Below, piece by piece: positions 8,289 through 17,446 of a stretch of DNA of 64,000 nucleotides (within the stretch, counting starts at the first letter, position 1; each line of letters starts with the position of its first letter). The position numbers and the translations under genes were made by a program. Below the pieces are notes generated by a model, which worked only from the letters and a program-made list of their open reading frames with translations, was not told where the DNA came from and ran no database searches. The DNA comes from Staphylococcus rostri (GTDB lineage Bacteria; Bacillota; Bacilli; Staphylococcales; Staphylococcaceae), in assembly GCF_002902145.1 (NCBI RefSeq), contig NZ_PPRF01000017.1, forward strand, positions 62,001-126,000, in the 5' to 3' direction.

Positions 8289-9659
8289 TTATACAAGTGG
8301 CAATATAATGGTGAAAGTAGTACCGACGTCAGGTGTGCTCGTCACAGCCACTTGACCATGATGACAGGCGATAATGGATTGTGTAATTGCTAGACCCAGC
8401 CCGTTACTGTCAGTATGGGATGTTGCTTTATAAAAACGTTCAAAGATATGTGAAACGGTTTCGGCATCCATACCTGGACCATCATCTTCAACGGTAATCG
8501 ACAGTGCTTCATTCTGTTGAGATAAGTTAATTTCAATCGTCCCATACATGGGTGTGTATTTAAGCGCATTACGAATAATATTACCGATGGCTTGTGTGAG
8601 TAAACGTTGATTGCCTGTGTATGACACTTCTGCCAAATCATAGATGATGCTCAATGCTTTCTGTTCAATGGTATAGCCTTCGTTGGCAATAATGTCTTGA
8701 ATAACTTGATCAACTTGAAATGTATCATCAAACTTCAAGTGACCACCATTATCCATTTCTGATAAGAGTAACAGTTGCTGCGTGAGCTGACTTAAGCGAT
8801 GTGTTTCATTGTAAATGCGTTGAATATATTCAGCCTGTTGCGTCGAATCTTGCTCATTTTGTAGTTGATTCAGCAAGTGATGAATATGTGTTAAAGGTGT
8901 TTTAATCTCATGTGATACGTTTTGAACAAAGTGCTGACGCATATCGTCGAGTTGTTTCAAAGCAACGCGCATCGTATCGAAATGTTGTTGCAGCGTGCCA
9001 ATTTCATCTGAACGAGTTACAGCGATAGGCGTATTGAAGTTTCCTTCCATCATACGTTCAGTCGCTTTTTTTAATTGTTGCACAGGTTTTACAAGCGCAT
9101 ACGTCGACCAGATTACTAAAAGAATTGAGAAAACAACTAGTAATCCAATAAGTACGATGAGAAAATAACGAAATTCGGCTAATAAAAAGTTAATATCAGG
9201 GCGCATAAAGACAGCATAATTTCCAGATGTCGTCTGAAAACGTGTGCCAACGGTGTTGTGTGATTCATTGTCGAAAAAGCCTGTAATTACAGGGTTGAAT
9301 GGACGATTACGAATGCCATGATAATCCTTACCAGCAAGTACTTGATCAATCGCATGTCGACTCAAATTATATTGCCGGAAAGACGCACCATAGTGATGTA
9401 CTTTATGCTGCTCATCTACAGCAATAACTTGATAATTCAAATCGCCTAATAGCTTCAAATGTGCAGTGAGCGCTTCATCTGTATGGATATTTTTGTAAGT
9501 ATCCGCACGCTTTAAAGTCGTCATCACTTTCGCATCATTTTGTTCTTTCAACGCAAAGTGGTAGTACACATTCGTCACTAAAAAACTTGCGATGGCACTA
9601 ATTATCATCACGGTAATCGTATAAAAAGCGAGACGTGTATAGAGGGATTTAAACATCAT
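8289..9659 (-). CDS. hssS: Haem sensor histidine kinase HssS
   Basis: The membrane sensor kinase of the haem-sensing pair. It has two membrane segments (about residues 9-31 and 160-182) around an extracytoplasmic sensor with the staphylococcal HssS stretch DYHGIRNRPFNPVITGFFDNES. Next come a HAMP linker, the phospho-acceptor H box (HFVQNVSHEIKTPLTHIHHLL), the N box (NIIRNALKYT) and the ATP lid (DDGPGMD, GLGLAI). Length of 456 aa matches S. aureus HssS (about 457). The start overlaps the end of hssR by 11 bases, so the two are translationally coupled. In S. aureus the pair senses excess haem and switches on the HrtBA pump (established knowledge); the divergent hrtBA genes and the HssR repeat here support the same wiring. 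Confidence 0.95.
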   Translation of the reverse strand: MMFKSLYTRLAFYTITVMIISAIASFLVTNVYYHFALKEQNDAKVMTTLKRADTYKNIHTDEALTAHLKLLGDLNYQVIAVDEQHKVHHYGASFRQYNLSRHAIDQVLAGKDYHGIRNRPFNPVITGFFDNESHNTVGTRFQTTSGNYAVFMRPDINFLLAEFRYFLIVLIGLLVVFSILLVIWSTYALVKPVQQLKKATERMMEGNFNTPIAVTRSDEIGTLQQHFDTMRVALKQLDDMRQHFVQNVSHEIKTPLTHIHHLLNQLQNEQDSTQQAEYIQRIYNETHRLSQLTQQLLLLSEMDNGGHLKFDDTFQVDQVIQDIIANEGYTIEQKALSIIYDLAEVSYTGNQRLLTQAIGNIIRNALKYTPMYGTIEINLSQQNEALSITVEDDGPGMDAETVSHIFERFYKATSHTDSNGLGLAITQSIIACHHGQVAVTSTPDVGTTFTIILPLV

Positions 9660-10326
9660 ACGTCACCTTATATCCTACACCGCGCATGGTTTCTATTTGA
9701 ATGTTTGCGCCAAGTTTCTTCAAACGTGCACGTAGGCGTTTAATATGGACATCGACAGTACGTGTATCTCCCTCGTAATCAAAGCCCCAAATCTTGGTGA
9801 TTAGTGTTTCACGCTCAAATACTTGTTGTGGATAGGCCACTAGTAGGTTGAGTAGCTCAAACTCTTTGTTCGGTAGCATGAGTACTTTGGATCCTACCTT
9901 TGTTGTGCGTTCCGCTTGATTGATGACAACGTTGCCCAATTCAATTTCAACGTCCGTTTGTACTTGATAACGACGGAGTACCGCTTTAATACGGAAAATC
10001 AACTCAGCGACTTCAAATGGCTTAGTGACATAATCGTCTGTACCGGCTAAGAAAGCACGTTCTTTATCACTGAGTGCATCACGTGCGGTCAACATAATCA
10101 CCGGATAACTGTAGTCATATTTCAATGTTTGGCACAGTTCAAAACCATTCATGCCATCCATCATCACATCAACAATGGCAATATCAATCGCATGATCAGC
10201 GACATAATCAAGAGCAGCCTCAGCGCTGGGTTGTGTAATTGCCTGATAACCTTCTTTACTAATATGAGAAGAAACATATGTCAAAATTTCAGGATCGTCG
10301 TCTACGATTAAACAAGTAACAGTCAT
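9649..10326 (-). CDS. hssR: Haem response regulator HssR
   Basis: An OmpR/PhoB-type response regulator. The receiver domain shows the acidic pair in VDDDPE, the phosphorylation Asp in AIVDVMMDG, the conserved Thr in MLTARDAL and Lys in YVTKPFE. The C-terminal winged helix ends in RTVDVHIKRLRARLKK and GVGYKVTYDV. The frame is open to 10347, but the ATG at 10326 has a GAAAGGCG ribosome site seven bases upstream and gives the usual 225 aa, so the first seven codons are left out. Phosphorylated HssR binds the GTTCATATT direct repeat that lies between this gene and hrtB, activating the divergent haem exporter. Order and orientation match S. aureus. Confidence 0.95.
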   Translation of the reverse strand: MTVTCLIVDDDPEILTYVSSHISKEGYQAITQPSAEAALDYVADHAIDIAIVDVMMDGMNGFELCQTLKYDYSYPVIMLTARDALSDKERAFLAGTDDYVTKPFEVAELIFRIKAVLRRYQVQTDVEIELGNVVINQAERTTKVGSKVLMLPNKEFELLNLLVAYPQQVFERETLITKIWGFDYEGDTRTVDVHIKRLRARLKKLGANIQIETMRGVGYKVTYDV

Positions 10327-10436
10327 AAATACACGCCTTTCAAACATTAGATTTATTCATTTTATCATAGCGTATTTTGTAAAAACTTGCATTGAGAGTG
10401 GAGTGGAAAGTGCATTTTTCTATAAATATGACGTGT

Positions 10437-10456
10437 GTTCATATTCTGTTCATATA
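10437..10456 (+). promoter_or_regulatory. HssR direct-repeat binding site
   Basis: Two copies of GTTCATAT[T/A] separated by CT lie 50 bases before hrtB. This is nearly identical to the published S. aureus HssR box (GTTCATATT, two-base gap, GTTCATATT). Confidence 0.9.
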
Positions 10457-10505
10457 AGCCGTATATAGTTAAGGCATGATATGAAACGGAAGGGAGATTT
10501 GAACG

Positions 10506-11570
10506 ATGAAATTAGCGATATCAGAATTAAAGTTTTACAAGTTTCGATACGCACTCATATTATTTATCGTTATTCTATTAGCGAGTATGGTGTTATTTAT
10601 CACAGGTCTCGCACAAGGACTAGCACGTGAAAATGTATCCATGTTAGATGGCTTTAAAGCAGAGCGTTACGTGATACAGAAAGACTCAGAGGACTTATTG
10701 GAGAAGTCGAGATTTTCTGTCGATACACAGAAAGAAATTGAAGCGGTCATTCAAGACAAACCGATGAAAATTGCTAAGGTATCAACGCAATTTAAAGATT
10801 TTAAAGAAGATATGTTGTATGCCAACTTACCAAAAAGTGAGCGACCAACATTGAAAGAAGGTCATTATCCTCAAGGTGCACAAGAAGTCGTGTTAAACAG
10901 TAAGCTACAAGGAAAAGGAATTAAAGTAGGCGACTGGATTGAAGGTCAAGATCATGACAAAAAACTACAAGTCGTTGGATTTTTTGACCACGCCATGCAT
11001 TCCCATGCTAATGTCGCATTGATGACAGATGAAGGATTGGAACAAGTTGCAGGACAACAAGTCGCAACCGCAATGTATCCATTACATGATGTGAGCGATC
11101 GTCAAATTAATGACTTAAAACAAATTGATGGCGTCAAAATCGCAACAAAAGATGACTTGAAAGCAGCAATTCCAAGTTATCAAGCAGAACAAATGCCATT
11201 GAACATGATGGTCATCAGTTTATTCGTTATTACTGCCATCGTCTTAACAGCATTTTTCTATGTTATGACGATTCAAAAAACATCAGAAATTGGTATTTTG
11301 AAAGCAGTCGGTATTAAAACTGGCCATTTGTTAGGCGCATTAATATTCCAAATTCTGTTCGTCACAATGTTAGGTGTATTAATCGGTATTGGACTTGTTG
11401 TAGGGCTCTCAATGTTTATGCCAAGCACGATGCCATTCGTTGTAACACCGACAATTATTCTGTTGACGATTGTCATATTTATTATCGTCGCATTAGTCGG
11501 CGCATTATTATCATTTGTACGTGTTTACAAAATTGATCCAATTGAAGCAATAGGAGGTGGCTTTGCATGA
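10506..11570 (+). CDS. hrtB: Haem ABC exporter permease HrtB
   Basis: MacB/FtsX-type permease of the HrtBA haem-efflux pump. It has the typical layout: one N-terminal membrane helix (residues about 14-38), a large extracytoplasmic domain of some 170 residues, and three C-terminal helices (about 240-345) ending in [15 protein letters not shown]. Length of 354 aa is close to staphylococcal HrtB (about 351). Known members pull haem from the outer leaflet of the membrane and expel it. The ATG follows an AAGGGAGA ribosome site. The stop overlaps the start of hrtA in ATGA, so the two are made together. Transcription should be driven by HssR from the direct repeat at 10437. Confidence 0.95.
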   Translation: MKLAISELKFYKFRYALILFIVILLASMVLFITGLAQGLARENVSMLDGFKAERYVIQKDSEDLLEKSRFSVDTQKEIEAVIQDKPMKIAKVSTQFKDFKEDMLYANLPKSERPTLKEGHYPQGAQEVVLNSKLQGKGIKVGDWIEGQDHDKKLQVVGFFDHAMHSHANVALMTDEGLEQVAGQQVATAMYPLHDVSDRQINDLKQIDGVKIATKDDLKAAIPSYQAEQMPLNMMVISLFVITAIVLTAFFYVMTIQKTSEIGILKAVGIKTGHLLGALIFQILFVTMLGVLIGIGLVVGLSMFMPSTMPFVVTPTIILLTIVIFIIVALVGALLSFVRVYKIDPIEAIGGGFA

Positions 11571-12238
11571 GTTTAAAAGTTGAAAACTTAGTAAAAACAT
11601 TTGGTCAGGGTGAGGCGGCAACAGTCGTCTTAAAAGGTTTAGATTTTGAAGTACAGCCGGGCGAATTCGTGATATTGAATGGGGCATCAGGCTCAGGTAA
11701 GTCTACACTATTGACGATTTTAGGTGGTTTATTAACACCAACTGAAGGTAAAGTTTCTTTAGACGGACAAGATTTGACACAATTGTCGGCGAAAGCGCGT
11801 ACGGATAAACGCTTAAAAGAGATCGGCTTTATTTTTCAGGCATCTCATTTATTACCGTATCTTAAAGTGAAGGAACAGTTGATTACGGTTGGGCAAGAAG
11901 CAGGGATGTCTAAAAGTGAAGCGGCAGCACGTGCGACAAGTTTGTTAGAACAGATTGGGTTAGGGCATCGCTTGGAAGCCTACCCACATATGTTGTCAGG
12001 CGGTGAGAAACAACGTGTGGCGATTATGCGTGCATGGATGAATCAACCCAAACTTCTATTGGCGGATGAACCGACAGCAAGTCTCGATGCGAAACGTGCG
12101 ACGGAAGTAGTTGAGATGATAAAAAAACAAGTGCGTGACGAGAACGCGATTGGTATTATGGTTACGCATGATGAACGCTTATTCGATTATGCAGACCGTA
12201 TGTTATATTTGGATGGCGGTCAATTAACGCAAAAATAA
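11567..12238 (+). CDS. hrtA: Haem ABC exporter ATPase HrtA
   Basis: The ATP-binding subunit of the haem pump, 223 aa. It has Walker A (GASGSGKST), the Q loop (IFQASHLLP), the ABC signature ([11 protein letters not shown]), Walker B ([12 protein letters not shown]) and the switch His (MVTHDERL), all intact, as in LolD/MacB-type ATPases. It overlaps hrtB by four bases and ends just before a strong terminator, so hrtBA is a closed two-gene operon divergent from hssRS. Loss of either gene makes S. aureus haem-sensitive (established knowledge). Confidence 0.95.
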   Translation: MSLKVENLVKTFGQGEAATVVLKGLDFEVQPGEFVILNGASGSGKSTLLTILGGLLTPTEGKVSLDGQDLTQLSAKARTDKRLKEIGFIFQASHLLPYLKVKEQLITVGQEAGMSKSEAAARATSLLEQIGLGHRLEAYPHMLSGGEKQRVAIMRAWMNQPKLLLADEPTASLDAKRATEVVEMIKKQVRDENAIGIMVTHDERLFDYADRMLYLDGGQLTQK

Positions 12239-12247
12239 TATAAAATG

Positions 12248-12292
12248 AAGGACGATGCAAATGGGTGCGGTAAACATTTGTATCGTCCTTTT
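12248..12292. terminator. Bidirectional terminator between hrtA and the DUF218 gene
   Basis: AAGGACGATGCAAATG pairs with CATTTGTATCGTCCTT, followed by TTCT. It lies between two converging genes. Confidence 0.85.
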
Positions 12293-13228
12293 CTATAAAA
12301 TGGTAAGGATGAGCTGTACGACAATAAAGAGTGTCCATACGAATGGGTGATGAAGTAGCAACCCACAATAGTCACGAATATATGAACGTGCACGATAACG
12401 CAGTGGCGATAATGCACCGTAACCATTGACAGGGATACCAAGACGTTGGGCAATGCGTAATGCACGTAAAAGATGAAAATCACTTGTTACAATGACACAC
12501 TGTGTTCCTGGTTGAATGAGTGGTTGACTGTATCTCAAATTTTCACGTGTATTTGTTGAATGCGCCTCACAAGTGATGTTTTCTTGAGGAATACCCAACT
12601 TAATTAGATAACGTTGCATAGCAAGTGCTTCTGAGATAGGCTCGTCATCGCATTGCCCCCCACTAACAATCCACTGAGTTGTGTCACGATGTATCGCATA
12701 GGCAGCATCAAGGCGCGCTTGTAGCAATGGTGAGACGACTTCAGATGAAATGCCAGCACCTAGCACGATGAGTGTATCTGGTGCTTGTTTCGGCGGTGTT
12801 TGACGTAAATACCATGAAAAATAAAGATAGGCAGGCAGACTTAATAAAAAGACGAGTGTTAGACCGTATAAAAGTTGAAAACAGAATCCTATAAATGGTG
12901 GCACAATTGTAGCTAATAGCGCGCTTCCGATACATAGACTGCTGATTGCGATGAGATAGAGACTCAATGTATTAATAAAGTGACGGCCATCTGATTGTGT
13001 AAATAGAATGTTATGCTGTTTGAATGCTAAGTATAATAAGATACTTACTGATAATGCAATGGATGTCCATGGAATAACATGTGTGCGTGTCGAGAGCCAT
13101 ACGGTTAACATATTGAGTAACAAAATAGATTGAAACAGACGTAGTGGTCCATTTTGATATGGGATATACTTCGCCATACATATAAGAATGAGATATAATA
13201 ATGGAATAACTGAAAGTAAGATTCCCAT
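12293..13228 (-). CDS. DUF218 (YdcF/ElyC-like) membrane protein
   Basis: A 311-residue protein with an N-terminal block of about four or five membrane helices (residues 1-140) and a C-terminal cytosolic or surface DUF218 domain. The domain shows TLIVLGAGISSE, the acidic glycine motif IVSGGQCDDEPISEA, EAHSTNTRENLRYS and IVTSDFHLLRALRIA, all typical of the YdcF/SanA/ElyC group. Members in other bacteria are linked to envelope integrity, but their chemistry is not established, so none is assigned. The ATG follows AAAGGGG. It is divergent from tcaR and converges on hrtA. Confidence 0.85.
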   Translation of the reverse strand: MGILLSVIPLLYLILICMAKYIPYQNGPLRLFQSILLLNMLTVWLSTRTHVIPWTSIALSVSILLYLAFKQHNILFTQSDGRHFINTLSLYLIAISSLCIGSALLATIVPPFIGFCFQLLYGLTLVFLLSLPAYLYFSWYLRQTPPKQAPDTLIVLGAGISSEVVSPLLQARLDAAYAIHRDTTQWIVSGGQCDDEPISEALAMQRYLIKLGIPQENITCEAHSTNTRENLRYSQPLIQPGTQCVIVTSDFHLLRALRIAQRLGIPVNGYGALSPLRYRARSYIRDYCGLLLHHPFVWTLFIVVQLILTIL

Positions 13229-13366
13229 ATTTAAGCCCCTTTATCGGATGATATACTACATGATACTAAATTTTCAGTGTTTTGGCGTGATTTAGCAGTT
13301 TCTTTGTTAAGAAATTGTTGATACGATGTAGGGTACATTGATATGGAGAATAGAGGAGTGCAAAAT

Positions 13367-13852
13367 ATGTTGAAAAATGACATAATGAATCAACATATCC
13401 GTTTTATGGGTGAATTCATGACGAATATGAATGCGTTGACGGCGGGATTGTTGCGTGATTTAAGGGAACAATATGGTATTTCTAACGAGCAGTCTAGCGT
13501 ATTATTGATGCTGTCACATGAGAAGGCATTAACATTAACGGAGATTACGATACGACAAGGTGTAAATAAAGCGGCAGTGAGCCGACGCGTTAAGAAGCTG
13601 TTAGACTTGGAGCTAGTCAAATGTGCGTATGCGAATTCTGAAACGGACAAGCGTTTAAAATATATTGAACTGACAGATTACGGTATGGCCTATGTACAAG
13701 ATTCACGCAGTCTCATTGCAGACTTAGCAACAGAAGTGTTGTCGGACATTCCAGGTGATGAGTTGGATGAAACACGTGCAGTTTTAGAAAAAATTGATAG
13801 TCGCTTGAAAGGACTTGTTCAAAAAAGTACAGCTGAGAAGTCACTACACTAA
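13367..13852 (+). CDS. tcaR: MarR-family regulator TcaR
   Basis: A winged-helix MarR-family regulator of 161 aa. The recognition region GVNKAAVSRRVKKLLDLELVK is nearly the same as in S. aureus TcaR as I recall it. The frame is open to 13343, but ATG 13367 has a GAGGAG ribosome site eight bases upstream and matches the known N-terminus better. In S. aureus TcaR affects teicoplanin/methicillin susceptibility and represses the ica biofilm genes (established knowledge). tcaA follows 53 bases downstream in the same direction, which supports the name. Identity of the pair is more certain than the target genes in this species. Confidence 0.9.
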   Translation: MLKNDIMNQHIRFMGEFMTNMNALTAGLLRDLREQYGISNEQSSVLLMLSHEKALTLTEITIRQGVNKAAVSRRVKKLLDLELVKCAYANSETDKRLKYIELTDYGMAYVQDSRSLIADLATEVLSDIPGDELDETRAVLEKIDSRLKGLVQKSTAEKSLH

Positions 13853-13905
13853 CGAAACATTTAAGTATAGTGTCATGCGATATGTAAGAAAAAGGAGATG
13901 AAGCT

Positions 13906-15288
13906 ATGAAGCGGTGTCCAAAGTGCCACAATCGTTTACAACATAATTCTTATTGCTTAGATTGTCACCTGCAAGTGCATTATTCTGTAGAACCGCCTAA
14001 TCAAGATTCAAAATCTCCACAAAAAGCGACTTCGGATGATGCGACAAAATCTATAAAAAAATGGGTGCCAGCTATTATTGGTGGCTTTATTAGTGTTTTA
14101 TTACTTATTTTATTTTTACTGTTACGCAACTTTAATTCACCAGAAGCGCAAGCCAAAATATTCGTAAATGCTGTGAATAATGGTGACGCGGCTAAGGTGG
14201 CAACGATAGTCAGCACGAAAGATAATAAAGTTGGACGTCAAGAAGCTGCCCGCTATATTGAATTTATAAAAAAAGAAATGGGCATCAAAAAGTTTGAGAA
14301 GCAAGTGTATCGTCATGTCGGGAAATTTGATGAAGATTCGCCAGTTGCTTATGAAATAAAAACCGACAATAACCAAAAAGTGTTACGTATTAGTAAAAAT
14401 GGACGTCGTTATTTAATTTTTGATAACTTAGGATTTCAAGCACCGATGAAGAAAGCCGTCGTCAAACCTAATACATCAGCAACTTATGAATTTGAAGTCA
14501 ACAGTCAGAAAAAGAAAGTAATGGGCAAAAAAGATGAAACAATTCTGCTCGGCTATTTTATCCCAGGTGACTATGTGCTGGATGCGACGAAAAAAACACC
14601 TCGAGGTACATACGAAGGACAGTTGAAGTTTAATACCGGCTCAAGCGATCATGATACTGTCAACGTGACTGAAGATTTTCAAGAAGCACGTGTGAAAGTA
14701 AATATAAAAAATAGTGGCGGATTGGACCAAGATTCATTAAAAGTTGTGATTAATGGTGAAACGCTAGACGTAACAGAGAATCAAACATATGGACCTTTCC
14801 CACTTAACAAAGATTTGACGATTGCTGCTGAAGGTAAATCGCATGGGAAAACATTCAAAACAGCAACTGCAAAAATTGCACAAGCTGACGTGAAAGAAAT
14901 GAATGAAGTGACGGTAGCATTTAATCAGCAAGAAATTGAAAAATACAATAAAGAGAAAGAAAAAGATGTATTAGATAAAATTGGAGACTTTGTTAAAAAG
15001 TATACATCAGCACGTAAGGAAGCATTTCAATCACACAGTATGAATGCCATCGAACCTTATCTCGTCAAAGATACAGACTTGTATAAGGCGATGACAACAG
15101 ATGTGAAAAAGCAGCAGACCAGACAGGAACAATCGCCCGAAGTGACATACGTCGATAAAACGAATAACTTTTATTCCGTTATCGTTCAAAGTGAGACGGA
15201 ACAAGGCAATACAGTGCAATCACATTACTTGTTGCAAGGCGATGATGATGGCAAAAACTTAAAAATCGTCAACTATCAAGCATACTAA
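13906..15288 (+). CDS. tcaA: TcaA, membrane protein with N-terminal zinc ribbon
   Basis: A 460-residue single-pass membrane protein, the same length as S. aureus TcaA. It starts with a four-cysteine zinc ribbon (Cys4, Cys7, Cys17, Cys20) in the cytoplasm, then one membrane helix (about residues 52-72) followed by the diagnostic LLRNFNSPEAQAKIFVNAVNN. A long extracellular part follows, with repeated beta-type domains and a C-terminal NTF2-like segment. In S. aureus its loss raises teicoplanin resistance, and it affects susceptibility to host fatty acids and survival in blood (established knowledge). In S. aureus tcaB, an efflux-type transporter, follows; here a terminator and a tandem repeat array follow instead. 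Confidence 0.92.
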   Translation: MKRCPKCHNRLQHNSYCLDCHLQVHYSVEPPNQDSKSPQKATSDDATKSIKKWVPAIIGGFISVLLLILFLLLRNFNSPEAQAKIFVNAVNNGDAAKVATIVSTKDNKVGRQEAARYIEFIKKEMGIKKFEKQVYRHVGKFDEDSPVAYEIKTDNNQKVLRISKNGRRYLIFDNLGFQAPMKKAVVKPNTSATYEFEVNSQKKKVMGKKDETILLGYFIPGDYVLDATKKTPRGTYEGQLKFNTGSSDHDTVNVTEDFQEARVKVNIKNSGGLDQDSLKVVINGETLDVTENQTYGPFPLNKDLTIAAEGKSHGKTFKTATAKIAQADVKEMNEVTVAFNQQEIEKYNKEKEKDVLDKIGDFVKKYTSARKEAFQSHSMNAIEPYLVKDTDLYKAMTTDVKKQQTRQEQSPEVTYVDKTNNFYSVIVQSETEQGNTVQSHYLLQGDDDGKNLKIVNYQAY

Positions 15289-15309
15289 GCCTGATAGTGA
15301 CGATTTTTT
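15261..15309 (+). terminator. Terminator overlapping the end of tcaA
   Basis: AAAAATCGTCAACTATCA pairs with TGATAGTGACGATTTTTT. The left arm lies inside the last codons of tcaA. Confidence 0.8.
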
Positions 15310-15347
15310 GCTGTTAATAATGAGTTAGTACAACATGAAGGAAGCTG

Positions 15348-15776
15348 TAATAACAAGGGAATAATCGATTGACATTCGATTGAAAAGTGGAGAAAGCCAG
15401 TAATAGCAATGGAATAATCGATTGACATTCGATTGAAAAGTGGAGAAAAGCCAGTAATAACAAGGGAATAATCGATTGACATTCGATTGAAAGGAGGAGA
15501 AAAGCCATTAATAACAAGGGAATAATCGATTGACATTCGATTGAAAGGAGGAGAAAAGCCAGTAATAGCAATGGAATAATCGATTGATATTCGATTGAAA
15601 AAGGGAGAAAGTCAGTAATAACAATGGAATAATCGATTGACATTCGATTGAAAAGAGGAGAAAAGTCAGTAATAACAAGAGAATAATCGATTGACATTCG
15701 ATTGAAAAGAGGAGAAAAGTCAGTAATAACAAGGGAATAATCGATTGATATTCGATTGAAAAAGGGAGGAAGTCAG
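15348..15776. repeat. Tandem array, eight units of 53-54 bp
   Basis: Eight head-to-tail units start at TAATAACAAGGGAATAATCG and end ...GGAGAAAAGCCAG. Units differ by a few bases: AACAAGGG or AGCAATGG near the start, GACATT or GATATT in the middle, and GTGGAG, GAGGAG or AAGGGAG near the end. Six are 54 bp and two or so 53 bp. Each contains a short inverted repeat AATCGA-TTGACAT-TCGATT. The units have no unique spacers, so this is not CRISPR. The 54-bp period keeps reading frames open on the minus strand, giving 18-residue repeats such as MSIDYSLVITGFSPLFNR, but there is no ribosome site or gene-like composition. Confidence 0.95.
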
Positions 15777-15859
15777 AGAATAATCATAGGTTTCTGCTTG
15801 CAATTTCCGCTTATCTTTGAGATGTTGACATTGATTTATATAAAAAGGGGTTGGAAACA

Positions 15860-16549
15860 ATGACGACATTTTCTGAAAGACTATTTCAACGCGTCGAACC
15901 AATATGGCAAAGCTATTTGGAACATCCATTTGTAGCAGGTATTGGGACAGGGACATTAGACAAGGATAAATTTAAACATTGGTTGAAACAAGACTATCTG
16001 TATTTAATCGATTACACGCGTCTATTTGCGCTCGGTGTTACAAAAGCACGTGATTTAGAGACGATGACATTATTTGGTACACTCGTTCATGAAACATTGC
16101 ACACTGAAATGCAGTTACATAGAAATTATGCGGCGCAGTTTGGCATTTCTGAACAGGAATTAGAGGCAACGACACCGGCAAGTACAACGACGAGTTATAC
16201 AAGTTATATGTTAGATCATGCGCAACGTGGTGATATTGAATATGTGATTGCAGCTGTGTTGACTTGTACGTGGAGTTACAACTATATTGGACGTGCACTG
16301 AATGAAATCAAAGGGGCTGCGGAACAACCGTTTTATGGCGAATGGATTCAAATGTACAGCTCTGATGAATTTACGGCACTTACAAATCAACTGATAGAGA
16401 TGATGGATCATGCAGTAGAAGGTCAAAGTGAAGCCACTTTACAAGCGCTTGAAGATATTGTCGTACGCACAAGTTATTATGAATATATGTTTTGGGATAT
16501 GGCAGAAAATAAAGAAATGTGGCCAGTACCTGATATTCATGCAAAATAG
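15860..16549 (+). CDS. tenA: TenA-family thiaminase II / aminopyrimidine aminohydrolase
   Basis: A 229-residue all-helical TenA-family enzyme, the family's usual length. In known members it hydrolyses 4-amino-5-aminomethyl-2-methylpyrimidine, a thiamin breakdown product, for salvage to HMP. The conserved catalytic Cys is seen in LTCTWSYNYIG, the acidic pair in LVHETLHTEMQLH and the C-terminal Glu in SYYEYMFWDMA. The frame opens with TTG at 15851, but ATG 15860 has AAAGGGG at a good distance. In S. aureus tenA heads the thiDME genes; here it stands alone between the tandem repeat and a bidirectional terminator, and no TPP riboswitch is visible upstream. Its thiamin role therefore rests on the family only. 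Confidence 0.85.
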   Translation: MTTFSERLFQRVEPIWQSYLEHPFVAGIGTGTLDKDKFKHWLKQDYLYLIDYTRLFALGVTKARDLETMTLFGTLVHETLHTEMQLHRNYAAQFGISEQELEATTPASTTTSYTSYMLDHAQRGDIEYVIAAVLTCTWSYNYIGRALNEIKGAAEQPFYGEWIQMYSSDEFTALTNQLIEMMDHAVEGQSEATLQALEDIVVRTSYYEYMFWDMAENKEMWPVPDIHAK

Positions 16550-16554
16550 AAAAA

Positions 16555-16588
16555 ACGTAGCGAGTATTTGAAAAAATGCTCGCTACGA
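16555..16588. terminator. Bidirectional terminator between tenA and the membrane protein
   Basis: CGTAGCGAGTATTT pairs with AAATGCTCGCTACG; A-rich and T-rich flanks lie on either side. Confidence 0.8.
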
Positions 16589-16600
16589 TTCTAAATTGGA

Positions 16601-17206
16601 TTATAAACTTTTTGGTCTGCGATTACGGAAGAACAAGCTGATAAAATAAAGAAATGCAGCAATCCCTGTAAAAATAATTGCATTATGTACAGCATTCGAT
16701 TCAGCAAGTATGTCCGTAGCATTTACATTGCCAATAATTGCCTGTATCGGTTCAAACGCGGCAGACAATTGTTTGGCTGCATCACGAATAATGACTAATA
16801 AGCCAACTGGAATGAAAAAGATACACAATGATACGATAAAGTTGACGATTTTAAGTAATGTCCGATTATATACAAGCGTTAAAATTGCCAAAACAATGTT
16901 AACGAAGCATAAAATAAAGAAGCCATTAATCGTCCATGATAATTGTGTAACGACTTGCTCAAAATCTGATAAATCCACAAATGTTTGGCTGCTCAACTCT
17001 TGATTAAATTGTTGTAATTGCTTGTAGTTAAGCTCAGTATTTAAAAAGTTAGAAGTAAATAAAGGGTCATGGTACATACTATATGCAGCTATCGCAGTAA
17101 GAACCATCGCAATTAACGTTAAAATAAAGCTAACGCCTGAACGACGCTTTTTTATATGTCGCTTCTGATATATCATTTGTTCGTTATGATTTGGTCCTTG
17201 ATTCAT
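16601..17206 (-). CDS. Four-helix membrane protein, possibly DUF4064-like
   Basis: A 201-residue membrane protein. The cytoplasmic N-terminus is polar and basic (QKRHIKKRRSG); then come a helix at about 24-44, an outside loop of about 55 residues, two helices at about 95-115 and 120-140, an amphipathic stretch, and a last helix at about 172-192 ending in RNRRPKS. The layout and the FTSNFLN...EL loop recall staphylococcal DUF4064 proteins, but I cannot confirm the family. The start has an AGAGGC ribosome site. It is a single gene converging on tenA. No function is proposed. Confidence 0.7.
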   Translation of the reverse strand: MNQGPNHNEQMIYQKRHIKKRRSGVSFILTLIAMVLTAIAAYSMYHDPLFTSNFLNTELNYKQLQQFNQELSSQTFVDLSDFEQVVTQLSWTINGFFILCFVNIVLAILTLVYNRTLLKIVNFIVSLCIFFIPVGLLVIIRDAAKQLSAAFEPIQAIIGNVNATDILAESNAVHNAIIFTGIAAFLYFISLFFRNRRPKSL

Positions 17207-17446
17207 AATGTGCCTCTTTTCTGTTTAGCTTGAGTTTATTGATGACAATAATGATTCATTATATTATAAGATAACGCTATTTCAAAGTTATATAATGTCG
17301 CATTGTTAAAATGAGAAACTGATAGGTCGTCTTCACAAGCATAGGTTAATAGAAGATTTCGTATCAAGCACAATAAAATCTTTCAATTATGATATTGTCT
17401 ATTTATAATAGGTTTATAATTAAAATTTAAAAAGTGAGGGATCGTA

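Noticed and set aside
15348..15776. CRISPR array
   Set aside because: There are no unique spacers; whole units repeat, and no cas genes are near.
15777..15859. TPP riboswitch before tenA
   Set aside because: The conserved CUGAGA and other aptamer parts are not seen, and the gap is too short.
15285..15956. Long minus-strand frames over the tandem array coding for 18-residue repeats (MSIDYSLVIT type)
   Set aside because: The period of 54 keeps frames open by itself; there is no ribosome site, no terminator and several frames are open at once. Treated as a by-product of the repeat.
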